Shown here piece by piece: positions 1 to 14,400 of a stretch of DNA of 60,000 nt. The DNA comes from Bolinopsis microptera. Taxonomy: Eukaryota; Ctenophora; Tentaculata; Lobata; Bolinopsidae. The DNA is taken from assembly GCF_026151205.1 (NCBI RefSeq), contig NC_087072.1, positions 23,269,603 through 23,329,602 of the forward strand, given 5' to 3'. The position numbers and the translations under genes are program-made. Below the pieces are notes generated by a model. That model was not told where the DNA came from, ran no database searches, and saw only the letters and a program-made list of their open reading frames with translations. Positions within the stretch are counted from its first letter, which is position 1. Each line of letters opens with the position of its first letter.

Positions 1-149
1 CCCTACTTATCGTTCAGGTGTTTTTAACATTTTTGATCCAATTTACCGGAGTTTGGAGGAACACCTGCAGTAAATCAGGGTTTTTTATTTACATTGTGCA
101 TTTATTTGGAGGAAGGAAATGGTCGTGGTGAAGCGGGGTTCTACTGTAT
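1..149. repeat. Decayed pogo/Tigger-like terminal sequence
   Basis: Around 68-80 there is a GCAGTAAATCAGGGTTTT-like end, and around 133-147 an oppositely oriented CGGGGTTCTACTGTA end. The two form a poor inverted pair about 80 bp apart. Cleaner versions of the same ends occur at 22641-22680 and 32257-32321 in this window. Ends of the CAGTAAAACCCCG type with TA flanks are typical of pogo/Tigger elements. No transposase is visible, so this would be a MITE-like remnant. Confidence 0.35.
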
Positions 150-535
150 CTTACTCGCCAAGTTCACTGAAAGTTACTATTTTTGATGTACCTTACTCGC
201 CAAGTTCACTGAAAGTTACTATTTTTGATGTACCTTACTCGCCAAGTTCACTGAAAGTTACTATTTTTGATGTACCTTACTCGCCAAGTTCACTGAAAGT
301 TACTATTTTTGATGTACCTTACTCGCCAAGTTCACTGAAAGTTACTATTTTTGATGTACCTTACTCGCCAAGTTCACTGAAAGTTACTATTTTTGATGTA
401 CCTTACTCGCCAAGTTCACTGAAAGTTACTATTTTTGATGTACCTTACTCGCCAAGTTCACTGAAAATTACTATTTTTGATTTACCTTACTCGCCAAGTT
501 CACTGAAAATTACTATTTTTGATGTACTACTAAGG
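150..535. repeat. Minisatellite, 42-bp unit, about 9 copies
   Basis: Nine nearly identical 42-bp units (TACTCGCCAAGTTCACTG followed by an AAAGTTACTATTTTTGATGTACCT-type tail) lie head to tail. The last two carry a few substitutions. Because 42 is a multiple of three, a 161-codon frame stays open from 119 to 604. It is only the repeat translated and shows no host-gene features. It lies in an intron or upstream region of the unrecognised gene A. Confidence 0.93.
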
Positions 536-675
536 GATAGTCATGTGCTCACCAATATTCTGTGTATAATTAATGTCCTATTGAACAGCAATACTGATAT
601 GTGAACACAAAGAAGTAACACTACTAAAGAAGTGTAGTTATGTTGTGTCTTCAGAGCAAGTTCCTACATCGTGCA

Positions 676-1328
676 GTGACACCAGGTAACTATGGTAACT
701 AGTAGTGTTACTACTACCACTACTTCTACCAAGTAACAATATAGTGACACCAGGTAACTATGGTAACTAGTAGTGTTACTACTACCACTCCTTCTACCAG
801 GTAACAATATAGTGACACCAGGTAACTATGGTAACTAGTAGTGTTACTACTACCACTACTTCTACCAGGTAACAATATAGTGACACCAGGTAACTATGGT
901 AACTAGTAGTGTTACTACTACCACTACTTCTACCAAGTAACAATATAGTGACACCAGGTAACTATGGTAACTAGTAGTGTTACTACTACCACTCCTTCTA
1001 CCAGGTAACAATATAGTGACACCAGGTAACCATGGTAACTAGTATTGTAACTACTACCAATACTTCTACCAAGTAACAATATAGTGACACCAGGTAACTA
1101 TGGTAACTAGTAGTGTTACTACTACCACTACTTCTACCAAGTAACAATATAGTGACACCAGGTAACTATGGTAACTAGTATTGTAACTACTACCACTACT
1201 TCTACCAAGTAACAATATAGTGACACCAGGTAACTATGGTAACTAGTATTGTAACTACTACCACTACTTCTACCAAGTAACAATATAGTGACACCAGGTA
1301 ACTATGGTAACTAGTATTGTAACTACTA
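676..1328. repeat. Minisatellite, 68-bp unit, about 9.5 copies
   Basis: Tandem units begin GTGACACCAGGTAACTATGG and end in ACAATATA, with a period of 68 bp. Variants differ mainly in AGTAGTGTTACT versus AGTATTGTAACT and in CTACCAAG versus CTACCAGG. The array runs directly into the next array, so three unrelated minisatellites sit end to end before the first visible exon of gene A. Confidence 0.92.
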
Positions 1329-1329
1329 C

Positions 1330-2326
1330 TGCGTTATGTATTATTGTGCTATAAAATGTTACACTAATGTTGCGCTATACAATGTTACACTAATGTTGCG
1401 TTTACAATTTTGCACTAATGTTGCGCTATACAATGTTAAGCTAATGTTACGCTATACAATGTTACACTAATATTACGTTCTACAATGTTGCACTACTGTT
1501 GCGCTATACAATGTTACACTAATGTTACGCTATACAATGTTGCGCTCTACAATGTTGCACTAATGTTGCGCTCTACAATGTTACACTAATGTTGCGCTAT
1601 ACAATGTTACACTAATGTTACGCTTTACAATGTTGGACTAATGTTGCGCTATACAATGTTACAATGATGTTGCGCTATACAATGTTACACTAATGCTTTG
1701 CTATACAATGTTGCGCTATACAATGTTACACTAATGTTGCACTATACAATGTTGCGCTATACAATGTTACACTAATGTTGCACTATACAATGTTACACTA
1801 ATGTTGCACTATACAATGTTGCGCTATACAATGTTGCACTAATATTTTGCTATACAATGTTACGCTATACAATGTTGCGCTAATGTTGCGCTATACAATG
1901 TTGCACTAATGTTGCACTATACAATGTTGCACTATACAATGTTGCACTAATGTTGCGCTATACAATGTTGCACTAATGTTGCATTATACAATGTTGCACT
2001 ATACAATGTTGCGCTATACAATGTTGCACTATACAATGTTGCGCTATACAATGTTGCACTAATGTTGCACTATACAATGTTGCGCTATACAATGTTGCAC
2101 TAATGTTGCGCTATACAATGTTGCACTAATGTTGCACTATACAATGTTGCACTAATGTTGCACTATACAATGTTGCACTATACAATGTTACACTAATGCT
2201 GCACTATACAATGTTACACTAATGTTACGCTATACAATGTTGCACTAATGTTGCACTATACAATGTTGCACTAATGTTGCACTATACAATGTTGCACTAT
2301 ACAATTTTACACTAATGTTGCACTAC
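1330..2326. repeat. Compound minisatellite of 15- and 26-bp units
   Basis: Alternating short modules, GCGCTATACAATGTT (15 bp) and the 11-bp extension (ACACTAATGTT), combine in irregular order for about 1 kb. The GC/AC variants (gcgctat versus gcactat) make a patchwork typical of unequal exchange. The array abuts the splice acceptor of the exon at 2332: the last module, gttgcacta, is followed immediately by CCCCAG. Confidence 0.9.
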
Positions 2327-2331
2327 CCCAG

Positions 2332-2473
2332 GTGTGCAGAGTTTAGCCACCAAGAGTAAAGGTTGGAGGACCCGAACTAAACAGAGGGACTCCTTTGGTA
2401 TTGCTATACGAGAGGAGAAGCAAGTAAAATACAAACTGAGGCAGGAATTTGTATCAGATCCTGATATAACCAG
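2332..2473 (+). CDS. Gene A, first visible exon
   Basis: The exon follows CCCCAG and ends at the donor CAG|GTATAC. Only one frame is open, starting with two bases (gt) left over from an upstream codon. It reads VQSLATKSKGWRTRTKQ and ends ..FVSDPDIT plus two bases. It is strongly basic. The 41-bp minisatellite starts at the second base of the intron, so the donor is effectively the edge of the array. Confidence 0.7.
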
Positions 2474-5400
2474 GTATACTGGTCTAGCAGGGAGATACCA
2501 GCTGTATTTATAGTTTATACTGGTCTAGCAGGAAGATACCAGCTGTATTTATAGTTACTACTGCACTGGTCTAGCAGGGAGATACCAGCTGTATTTATAG
2601 TTTATACTGGTCTAGCAGGGAGATACCAGCTGTATTTATAGTTACTACTGCACTGGTCTAGCAGGGAGATACCAGCTGTATTTATAGTTACTACTGGTCT
2701 AGCAGGGAGATACCAGCTGTATTTATAGTTCCTACTGGTCTAGCAGGAAGATACCAGCTGTATTTATAGTTCCTACTGGTCTAGCAGGGAGATGCCAGCT
2801 GTATTTATAGTTCCTACTGGTCTAGCAGGGAGATACCAGCTGTATTTATAGTTACTACTGGTCTAGCAGGGAGATACCAGCTGTATTTATAGTTACTACT
2901 GGTCTAGCAGGGAGATACCAGCTGTATTTATAGTTACTACTGGTCTAGCAGGGAGATACCAGCTGTATTTATAGTTTATACTGGTCTAGCAGGGAGATAC
3001 CAGCTGTATTTATAGTTTATACTGGTCTAGCAGGGAGATACCAGCTGTATTTATAGTTCCTACTGGGCTAGCAGGGAGATACCAGCTGTATTTATAGTTA
3101 CTACTGGTCTAGCAGGGAGATACCAGCTGTATTTATAGTTACTACTGGGCTATCAGGGAGATACCAGCTGTATTTATAGTTACTACTGGTCTATCAGGGA
3201 GATAACAGCTGTATTTATAGCTACTACTGGGCTAGCAGGGAGATACCAGCTGTATTTATAGTTACTACTGGTCTAGCAGGGAGATACCAGCTGTATTTAT
3301 AGCTACTACTGGTCTAGCAGGGAGATACCAGCTGTATTTATAGTTACTACTGGTCTAGCAGGGAGATAACAGCTGTATTTATAGTTACTACTGGTCTATC
3401 AGGGAGATACCAGCTGTATTTATAGTTACTACTGGTCTAGCAGGGAGATAACAGCTGTATTTATAGTTTATACTGGTCTAGCAGGGAGATACCAGCTGTA
3501 TTTATAGCTACTACTGGTCTAGCAGGGAGATAACAGCTGTATTTATAGTTACTACTGGTCTATCAGGGAGATACCAGCTGTATTTATAGTTACTACTGCT
3601 CTCAGGGAGATACCAGCTGTATTTATAGCTACTGCTGGTCTAGCAGGGAGATACCAGCTGTATTTATAGTTACTACTGCTCTCAGGGAGATACCAGCTGT
3701 ATTTATAGTTACTACTGGTCTATCAGGGAGATACCAGCTGTATTTATAGTTTATACTGGTCTAGCAGGGAGATACCAGCTGTATTTATAGTTACTACTGG
3801 TCTATCAGGGAGATACCAGCTGTATTTATAGTTACTACTGCTCTCAGGGAGATACCAGCTGTATTTATAGCTACTGCTGGTCTAGCAGGGAGATACCAGC
3901 TGTATTTATAGTTACTACTGGTCTAGCAGGGAGATACCAGCTGTATTTATAGTTACTACTGCTCTCAGGGAGATACCAGCTGTATTTATAGTTACTACTG
4001 CTCTCAGGGAGATACCAGCTGTATTTATAGTTACTACTGGGCTATCAGGGAGATACCAGCTGTATTTATAGCTACTACTGGTCTAGCAGGGAGATACCAG
4101 CTGTATTTATAGTTACTACTGCTCTCAGGGAGATACCAGCTGTATTTATAGCTACTACTGGTCTAGCAGGGAGATACCAGCTGTATTTATAGTTACTACT
4201 GCTCTCAGGGAGATACCAGCTGTATTTATAGTTACTACTGGTCTAGCAGGGAGATACCAGCTGTATTTATAGTTACTACTGCTCTCAGGGAGATACCAGC
4301 TGTATTTATAGTTACTACTGGTCTAGCAGGGAGATACCAGCTGTATTTATAGCTACTACTGGTCTAGCAGGGAGATACCAGCTGTATTTATAGTTACTAC
4401 TGCTCTCAGGGAGATACCAGCTGTATTTATAGTTACTACTGCTCTCAGGGAGATACCAGCTGTATTTATAGTTACTACTGGGCTATCAGGGAGATACCAG
4501 CTGTATTTATAGCTACTACTGGTCTAGCAGGGAGATACCAGCTGTATTTATAGTTACTACTGCTCTCAGGGAGATACCAGCTGTATTTATAGCTACTACT
4601 GGTCTATCAGGGAGATACCAGCTGTATTTATAGTTACTACTGGTCTATCAGGGAGATACCAGCTGTATTTATAGTTACTACTGCTCTCAGGGAGATACCA
4701 GCTGTATTTATAGCTACTACTGGTCTATCAGGGAGATACCAGCTGTATTTATAGTTACTACTGGTCTATCAGGGAGATACCAGCTGTATTTATAGTTACT
4801 ACTGGTCTAGCAGGGAGATACCAGCTGTATTTATAGTTACTACTGCTCTCAGGGAGATACCAGCTGTATTTATAGCTACTGCTGGTCTAGCAGGGAGATA
4901 CCAGCTGTATTTATAGTTACTACTGGTCTAGCAGGGAGATACCAGCTGTATTTATAGTTTATACTGGTCTAGCAGGGAGATACCAGCTGTATTTATAGTT
5001 ACTACTGGTCTAGCAGGGAGATACCAGCTGTATTTATAGTTACTACTGCTCTCAGGGAGATACCAGCTGTATTTATAGTTACTACTGCTCTCAGGGAGAT
5101 ACCAGCTGTATTTATAGCTACTACTGGTCTAGCAGGGAGATACCAGCTGTATTTATAGCTACTACTGGTCTAGCAGGGAGATACCAGCTGTATTTATAGT
5201 TACTACTGCTCTCAGGGAGATACCAGCTGTATTTATAGTTACTACTGGTCTATCAGGGAGATACCAGCTGTATTTATAGTTTATACTGGTCTAGCAGGGA
5301 GATACCAGCTGTATTTATAGTTACTACTGGTCTAGCAGGGAGATACCAGCTGTATTTATAGTTACTACTGGTCTAGCAGGGAGATACCAGCTGTATTTAT

Positions 5401-8400
5401 AGTTACTACTGGTCTAGCAGGGAGATACCAGCTGTATTTATAGTTACTACTGGTCTATCAGGGAGATACCAGCTGTATTTATAGTTACTACTGCTCTCAG
5501 GGAGATACCAGCTGTATTTATAGTTACTACTGGTCTATCAGGGAGATACCAGCTGTATTTATAGTTACTACTGCTCTCAGGGAGATACCAGCTGTATTTA
5601 TAGTTACTACTGGTCTATCAGGGAGATAACAGCTGTATTTATAGTTACTACTGGTCTATCAGGGAGATACCAGCTGTATTTATAGTTACTACTGCTCTCA
5701 GGGAGATACCAGCTGTATTTATAGTTTATACTGGTCTAGCAGGGAGATACCAGCTGTATTTATAGTTTATACTGGTCTAGCAGGGAGATACCAGCTGTAT
5801 TTATAGTTACTACTGGGCTATCAGGGAGATACCAGCTGTATTTATAGTTACTACTGGTCTAGCAGGGAGATACCAGCTGTATTTATAGTTACTACTGGGC
5901 TATCAGGGAGATACCAGCTGTATTTATAGTTACTACTGGTCTAGCAGGGAGATACCAGCTGTATTTATAGCTACTACTGGTCTAGCAGGGAGATAACAGC
6001 TGTATTTATAGCTACTACTGGTCTATCAGGGAGATAACAGCTGTATTTATAGTTACTACTGGTCTAGCAGGGAGATACCAGCTGTATTTATAGTTACTAC
6101 TGGTCTAGCAGGGAGATACCAGCTGTATTTATAGTTACTACTGGTCTAGCAGGGAAATACCAGCTGTATTTATAGCTACTGCTGGTCTATCAGGGAGATA
6201 ACAGCTGTATTTATAGTTACTACTGGTCTAGCAGGGAGATACCAGCTGTATTTATAGCTACTGCTGGTCTATCAGGGAGATACCAGCTGTATTTATAGTT
6301 ACTACTGGTCTAGCAGGGAGATACCAGCTGTATTTATAGCTACTACTGGTCTAGCAGGGAGATACCAGCTGTATTTATAGCTACTACTGGGCTATCAGGG
6401 AGATACCAGCTGTATTTATAGTTTATACTGGTCTATCAGGGAGATACCAGCTGTATTTATAGCTACTGCTGGTCTAGCAGGGAGATACCAGCTGTATTTA
6501 TAGTTACTACTGGTCTAGCAGGGAGATACCAGCTGTATTTATAGTTACTACTGGTCTAGCAGGGAAATACCAGCTGTATTTATAGCTACTACTGGGCTAT
6601 CAGGGAGATACCAGCTATATTTATAGCTACTGCTGGTCTATCAGGGAGATACCAGCTGTATTTATAGCTACTGCTGGTCTATCAGGGAGATACCAGCTGT
6701 ATTTATAGCTACTGCTGGTCTATCAGGGAGATACCAGCTGTATTTATAGCTACTGCTGGTCTATCAGGGAGATACCAGCTGTATTTATAGTTACTACTGG
6801 TCTAGCAGGGAGATACCAGCTGTATTTATAGCTACTACTGGTCTATCAGGGAGATACCAGCTGTATTTATAGCTACTACTGGGCTATCAGGGAGATACCA
6901 GCTGTATTTATAGCTACTACTGGTCTAGCAGGGAGATAACAGCTGTATTTATAGCTACTACTGGTCTAGCAGGGAGATAACAGCTGTATTTATAGCTACT
7001 ACTGGGCTATCAGGGAGATACCAGCTGTATTTATAGCTACTACTGGTCTAGCAGGGAGATAACAGCTGTATTTATAGTTTATACTGGTCTATCAGGGAGA
7101 TACCAGCTGTATTTATAGCTACTGCTGGTCTAGCAGGGAGATACCAGCTGTATTTATAGTTTATACTGGTCTATCAGGGAGATACCAGCTGTATTTATAG
7201 CTACTACTGGTCTAGCAGGGAAATACCAGCTGTATTTATAGCTACTACTGGTCTAGCAGGGAGATACCAGCTGTATTTATAGTTACTACTGGTCTAGCAG
7301 GGAGATACCAGCTGTATTTATAGTTACTACTGGTCTATCAGGGAGATACCAGCTGTATTTATAGTTACTACTGGTCTAGCAGGGAGATACCAGCTGTATT
7401 TATAGTTTATACTGGTCTAGCAGGGAGATACCAGCTGTATTTATAGCTACTACTGGTCTAGCAGGGAGATACCAGCTGTATTTATAGTTTATACTGGTCT
7501 ATCAGGGAGATACCAGCTGTATTTATAGTTACTACTGCTCTCAGGGAGATACCAGCTGTATTTATAGTTTATACTGGTCTAGCAGGGAGATACCAGCTGT
7601 ATTTATAGTTTATACTGGTCTAGCAGGGAGATACCAGCTGTATTTATAGTTACTACTGGGCTATCAGGGAGATACCAGCTGTATTTATAGTTACTACTGG
7701 TCTAGCAGGGAGATACCAGCTGTATTTATAGTTACTACTGGGCTATCAGGGAGATACCAGCTGTATTTATAGTTACTACTGGTCTAGCAGGGAGATACCA
7801 GCTGTATTTATAGCTACTACTGGTCTAGCAGGGAGATAACAGCTGTATTTATAGCTACTACTGGTCTATCAGGGAGATAACAGCTGTATTTATAGTTACT
7901 ACTGGTCTAGCAGGGAGATACCAGCTGTATTTATAGTTACTACTGGTCTAGCAGGGAGATACCAGCTGTATTTATAGTTACTACTGGTCTAGCAGGGAAA
8001 TACCAGCTGTATTTATAGCTACTGCTGGTCTATCAGGGAGATAACAGCTGTATTTATAGTTACTACTGGTCTAGCAGGGAGATACCAGCTGTATTTATAG
8101 CTACTGCTGGTCTATCAGGGAGATACCAGCTGTATTTATAGCTACTACTGGGCTATCAGGGAGATACCAGCTGTATTTATAGCTACTACTGGTCTAGCAG
8201 GGAGATAACAGCTGTATTTATAGCTACTACTGGTCTAGCAGGGAGATAACAGCTGTATTTATAGCTACTACTGGGCTAGCAGGGAGATACCAGCTGTATT
8301 TATAGCTACTACTGGTCTAGCAGGGAGATAACAGCTGTATTTATAGTTTATACTGGTCTATCAGGGAGATACCAGCTGTATTTATAGCTACTGCTGGTCT

Positions 8401-11400
8401 AGCAGGGAGATACCAGCTGTATTTATAGTTTATACTGGTCTATCAGGGAGATACCAGCTGTATTTATAGCTACTGCTGGTCTAGCAGGGAGATACCAGCT
8501 GTATTTATAGTTCCTACTGGTCTAGCAGGGAGATACCAGCTGTATTTATAGTTTATACTGGTCTAGCAGGGAGATACCAGCTGTATTTATAGCTACTACT
8601 GGTCTAGCAGGGAAATACCAGCTGTATTTATAGCTACTACTGGTCTAGCAGGGAGATACCAGCTGTATTTATAGTTACTACTGCTCTCAGGGAGATACCA
8701 GCTGTATTTATAGTTACTACTGGTCTAGCAGGGAGATAACAGCTGTATTTATAGCTACTGCTGGTCTAGCAGGGAGATACCAGCTGTATTTATAGCTACT
8801 ACTGGTCTAGCAGGGAGATAACAGCTGTATTTATAGTTACTACTGGTCTAGCAGGGAGATAACAGCTGTATTTATAGTTACTACTGGTCTATCAGGGAGA
8901 TAACAGCTGTATTTATAGTTACTACTGGTCTAGCAGGGAGATACCAGCTGTATTTATAGCTACTACTGGGCTATCAGGGAGATACCAGCTGTATTTATAG
9001 CTACTGCTGGTCTAGCAGGGAGATACCAGCTGTATTTATAGTTTATACTGGTCTAGCAGGGAGATACCAGCTGTATTTATAGCTACTGCTGGTCTAGCAG
9101 GGAGATACCAGCTGTATTTATAGTTTATACTGGTCTAGCAGGGAGATACCAGCTGTATTTATAGTTTATACTGGTCTAGCAGGGAGATACCAGCTGTATT
9201 TATAGTTACTACTGGTCTATCAGGGAGATACCAGCTGTATTTATAGCTACTGCTGGTCTAGCAGGGAGATACCAGCTGTATTTATAGTTACTACTGGTCT
9301 AGCAGGGAGATAACAGCTGTATTTATAGCTACTGCTGGTCTAGCAGGGAGATACCAGCTGTATTTATAGTTTATACTGGTCTAGCAGGGAGATACCAGCT
9401 GTATTTATAGTTTATACTGGTCTAGCAGGGAGATACCAGCTGTATTTATAGTTACTACTGGTCTAGCAGGGAGATAACAGCTGTATTTATAGCTACTGCT
9501 GGTCTAGCAGGGAGATACCAGCTGTATTTATAGTTTATACTGGTCTAGCAGGGAGATACCAGCTGTATTTATAGTTTATACTGGTCTAGCAGGGAGATAC
9601 CAGCTGTATTTATAGTTACTACTGGTCTATCAGGGAGATACCAGCTGTATTTATAGCTACTACTGGTCTATCAGGGAGATAACAGCTGTATTTATAGCTA
9701 CTGCTGGTCTAGCAGGGAGATACCAGCTGTATTTATCGCTACTACTGGTCTAGCAGGGAGATACCAGCTGTATTTATAGCTACTACTGGTCTATCAGGGA
9801 GATACCAGCTGTATTTATAGCTACTACTGGTCTAGCAGGGAGATACCAGCTGTATCTCTGTATTTATAGTTACTACTGGTCTAGCAGGGAGATACCAGCT
9901 GTATTTATAGTTTATACTGGTCTAGCAGGGAGATACCAGCTGTATTTATAGTTACTACTGGTCTAGCAGGGATATACCAGCTGTATTTATAGTTCCTACT
10001 GGTCTATCAGGGAGATACCAGCTGTATTTATAGCTACTACTGGTCTATCAGGGAGATACCAGCTGTATTTATAGCTACTACTGGTCTATCAGGGAGATAC
10101 CAGCTGTATTTATAGCTACTACTGGGCTATCAGGGAGATACCAGCTGTATTTATAGTTATACTGGTCTATCAGGGAGATACCAGCTGTATTTATAGTTAC
10201 TACTGGTCTATCAGGGAGATACCAGCTGTATTTATAGTTACTACTGGTCTAGCAGGGAGATACCAGCTGTATTTATAGTTACTACTGGTCTAGCAGGGAG
10301 ATACCAGCTGTATTTATAGTTACTACTGGGCTATCAGGGAGATACCAGCTGTATATTTATAGTTACTACTGGTCTAGCAGGGAGATACCAGCTGTATTTA
10401 TAGCTACTACTGGTCTAGCAGGGAGATACCAGCTGTATTTATAGCTACTACTGGTCTATCAGGGAGATACCAGCTGTATTTATAGTTACTACTGGTCTAG
10501 CAGGGAGATACCAGCTGTATTTATAGTTTATACTGGGCTATCAGGGAGATACCAGCTGTATTTATAGTTTATACTGGGCTATCAGGGAGATACCAGCTGT
10601 ATTTATAGTTATACTGGTCTATCAGGGAGATACCAGCTGTATTTATAGTTACTACTGGTCTATCAGGGAGATACCAGCTGTATTTATAGTTACTACTGGT
10701 CTAGCAGGGAGATACCAGCTGTATTTATAGTTACTACTGGTCTAGCAGGGAGATACCAGCTGTATTTATAGTTACTACTGGGCTATCAGGGAGATACCAG
10801 CTGTATTTATAGTTACTACTGGTCTATCAGGGAGATACCAGCTGTATATTTATAGTTACTACTGGTCTAGCAGGGAGATACCAGCTGTATTTATAGTTAC
10901 TACTGGTCTATCAGGGAGATACCAGCTGTATTTATAGTTTATACTGGTCTATCAGGGAGATAACAGCTGTATTTATAGTTTATACTGGTCTATCAGGGAG
11001 ATACCAGCTGTATTTATAGTTACTACTGGTCTAGCAGGGAGATACCAGCTGTATTTATAGTTACTACTGGTCTAGCAGGGAGATACCAGCTGTATTTATA
11101 GTTACTACTGGGCTATCAGGGAGATACCAGCTGTATTTATAGCTACTACTGGTCTAGCAGGGAGATAACAGCTGTATTTATAGTTACTACTGGTCTATCA
11201 GGGAGATAACAGCTGTATTTATAGTTTATACTGGGCTATCAGGGAGATACCAGCTGTATTTATAGTTTATACTGGTCTAGCAGGGAGATACCAGCTGTAT
11301 TTATAGTTACTACTGGTCTAGCAGGGAGATACCAGCTGTATTTATAGTTACTACTGGTCTAGCAGGGAGATACCAGCTGTATTTATAGTTACTACTGGGC

Positions 11401-14400
11401 TATCAGGGAGATACCAGCTGTATTTATAGTTACTACTGGTCTATCAGGGAGATACCAGCTGTATTTATAGTTACTACTGGTCTATCAGGGAGATACCAGC
11501 TGTATTTATAGTTACTGCTGGTCTAGCAGGGAGATACCAGCTGTATTTATAGTTACTACTGGTCTATCAGGGAGATACCAGCTGTATTTATAGTTACTAC
11601 TGGTCTATCAGGGAGATAACAGCTGTATTTATAGTTACTACTGCTCTCAGGGAGATACCAGCTGTATTTATAGTTACTACTGGTCTATCAGGGAGATACC
11701 AGCTGTATTTATAGTTACTACTGGTCTATCAGGGAGATACCAGCTGTATTTATAGTTACTACTGGTCTATCAGGGAGATACCAGCTGTATTTATAGCTAC
11801 TACTGGTCTAGCAGGGAGATACCAGCTGTATTTATAGTTCCTACTGGTCTAGCAGGAAGATAACAGCTGTATTTATAGTTACTACTGGTCTAGCAGGGAG
11901 ATACCAGCTGTATTTATAGCTACTACTGGTCTATCAGGGAGATAACAGCTGTATTTATAGTTCCTACTGGTCTATCAGGGAGATAACAGCTGTATTTATA
12001 GTTACTACTGGTCTATCAGGGAGATACCAGCTGTATTTATAGTTACTACTGGTCTATCAGGGAGATACCAGCTGTATTTATAGTTCCTACTGGTCTAGCA
12101 GGGAGATACCAGCTGTATTTATAGTTACTACTGGTCTAGCAGGGAGATACCAGCTGTATTTATAGTTCCTACTGGTCTATCAGGGAGATAACAGCTGTAT
12201 TTATAGTTACTACTGGTCTAGCAGGGAGATACCAGCTGTATTTATAGCTACTACTGGTCTATCAGGGAGATACCAGCTGTATTTATAGTTACTACTGGTC
12301 TAGCAGGGAGATAACAGCTGTATTTATAGTTACTACTGGGCTATCAGGGAGATACCAGCTGTATTTATAGTTTATACTGGGCTATCAGGGAGATACCAGC
12401 TGTATTTATAGTTTATACTGGTCTATCAGGGAGATACCAGCTGTATTTATAGTTACTACTGGGCTATCAGGGAGATACCAGCTGTATTTATAGTTCCTAC
12501 TGGTCTAGCAGGGAGATACCAGCTGTATTTATAGTTACTACTGGTCTATCAGGGAGATACCAGCTGTATTTATAGCTACTACTGGTCTAGCAGGGAGATA
12601 CCAGCTGTATTTATAGCTACTACTGGGCTATCAGGGAGATACCAGCTGTATTTATAGCTACTACTGGTCTATCAGGGAGATACCAGCTGTATTTATAGTT
12701 ACTACTGGGCTATCAGGGAGATACCAGCTGTATTTATAGCTACTACTGGGCTAGCAGGGAGATACCAGCTGTATTTATAGTTTATACTGGTCTAGCAGGG
12801 AAATACCAGCTGTATTTATAGTTACTACTGGTCTAGCAGGGAGATACCAGCTGTATTTATAGCTACTACTGGTCTATCAGGGAGATACCAGCTGTATTTA
12901 TAGTTACTACTGGTCTATCAGGGAGATACCAGCTGTATTTATAGTTACTACTGGTCTAGCAGGGAGATACCAGCTGTATTTATAGTTTATACTGGTCTAT
13001 CAGGGAGATACCAGCTGTATTTATAGTTACTACTGCTCTCAGGGAGATACCAGCTGTATTTATAGTTACTACTGGTCTATCAGGGAGATACCAGCTGTAT
13101 TTATAGTTACTACTGGTCTAGCAGGGAGATACCAGCTGTATTTATAGTTACTACTGGTCTAGCAGGGAGATACCAGCTGTATTTATAGTTACTACTGGTC
13201 TAGCAGGGAGATACCAGCTGTATTTATAGTTACTACTGGTCTATCAGGGAGATAACAGCTGTATTTATAGTTACTACTGGGCTATCAGGGAGATACCAGC
13301 TGTATTTATAGTTTATACTGGTCTATCAGGGAGATAACAGCTGTATTTATAGTTACTACTGCTCTTAGGGAGATAACAGCTGTATTTATAGTTACTACTG
13401 GTCTATCAGGGAGATACCAGCTGTATTTATAGCTACTACTGGTCTATCAGGGAGATACCAGCTGTATTTATAGTTCCTACTGGTCTAGCAGGGAGATACC
13501 AGCTGTATTTATAGTTACTACTGGTCTAGCAGGGAGATACCAGCTGTATTTATAGTTTATACTGGTCTAGCAGGGAGATACCAGCTGTATTTATAGTTCC
13601 TACTGGTCTAGCAGGGAGATACCAGCTGTATTTATAGTTTATACTGGTCTAGCAGGGAGATACCAGCTGTATTTATAGTTACTACTGGGCTATCAGGGAG
13701 ATACCAGCTGTATTTATAGTTACTACTGGTCTATCAGGGAGATACCAGCTGTATTTATAGCTACTACTGGTCTATCAGGGAGATACCAGCTGTATTTATA
13801 GTTCCTACTGGTCTAGCAGGGAGATACCAGCTGTATTTATAGTTACTACTGGTCTAGCAGGGAGATACCAGCTGTATTTATAGTTTATACTGGTCTAGCA
13901 GGGAGATACCAGCTGTATTTATAGTTCCTACTGGTCTAGCAGGGAGATACCAGCTGTATTTATAGTTTATACTGGTCTAGCAGGGAGATACCAGCTGTAT
14001 TTATAGTTTATACTGGTCTAGCAGGGAGATACCAGCTGTATTTATAGTTCCTACTGGTCTAGCAGGGAGATACCAGCTGTATTTATAGTTCCTACTGGTC
14101 TAGCAGGGAGATACCAGCTGTATTTATAGTTACTACTGGTCTAGCAGGGAGATACCAGCTGTATTTATAGTTCCTACTGGTCTAGCAGGGAGATACCAGC
14201 TGTATTTATAGTTCCTACTGGTCTAGCAGGGAGATACCAGCTGTATTTATAGTTCCTACTGGTCTAGCAGGGAGATACCAGCTGTATTTATAGTTCCTAC
14301 TGGTCTAGCAGGGAGATACCAGCTGTATTTTTAGTTCCTACTGGTCTAGCAGGGAGATACCAGCTGTATTTTTAGTTACTACTTTATTTCAGTAGAGAGT

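Noticed and set aside
119-604. 161-codon open frame of 14-residue repeats
   Set aside because: It is a 42-bp minisatellite whose length is a multiple of three, with no flanking coding sequence.
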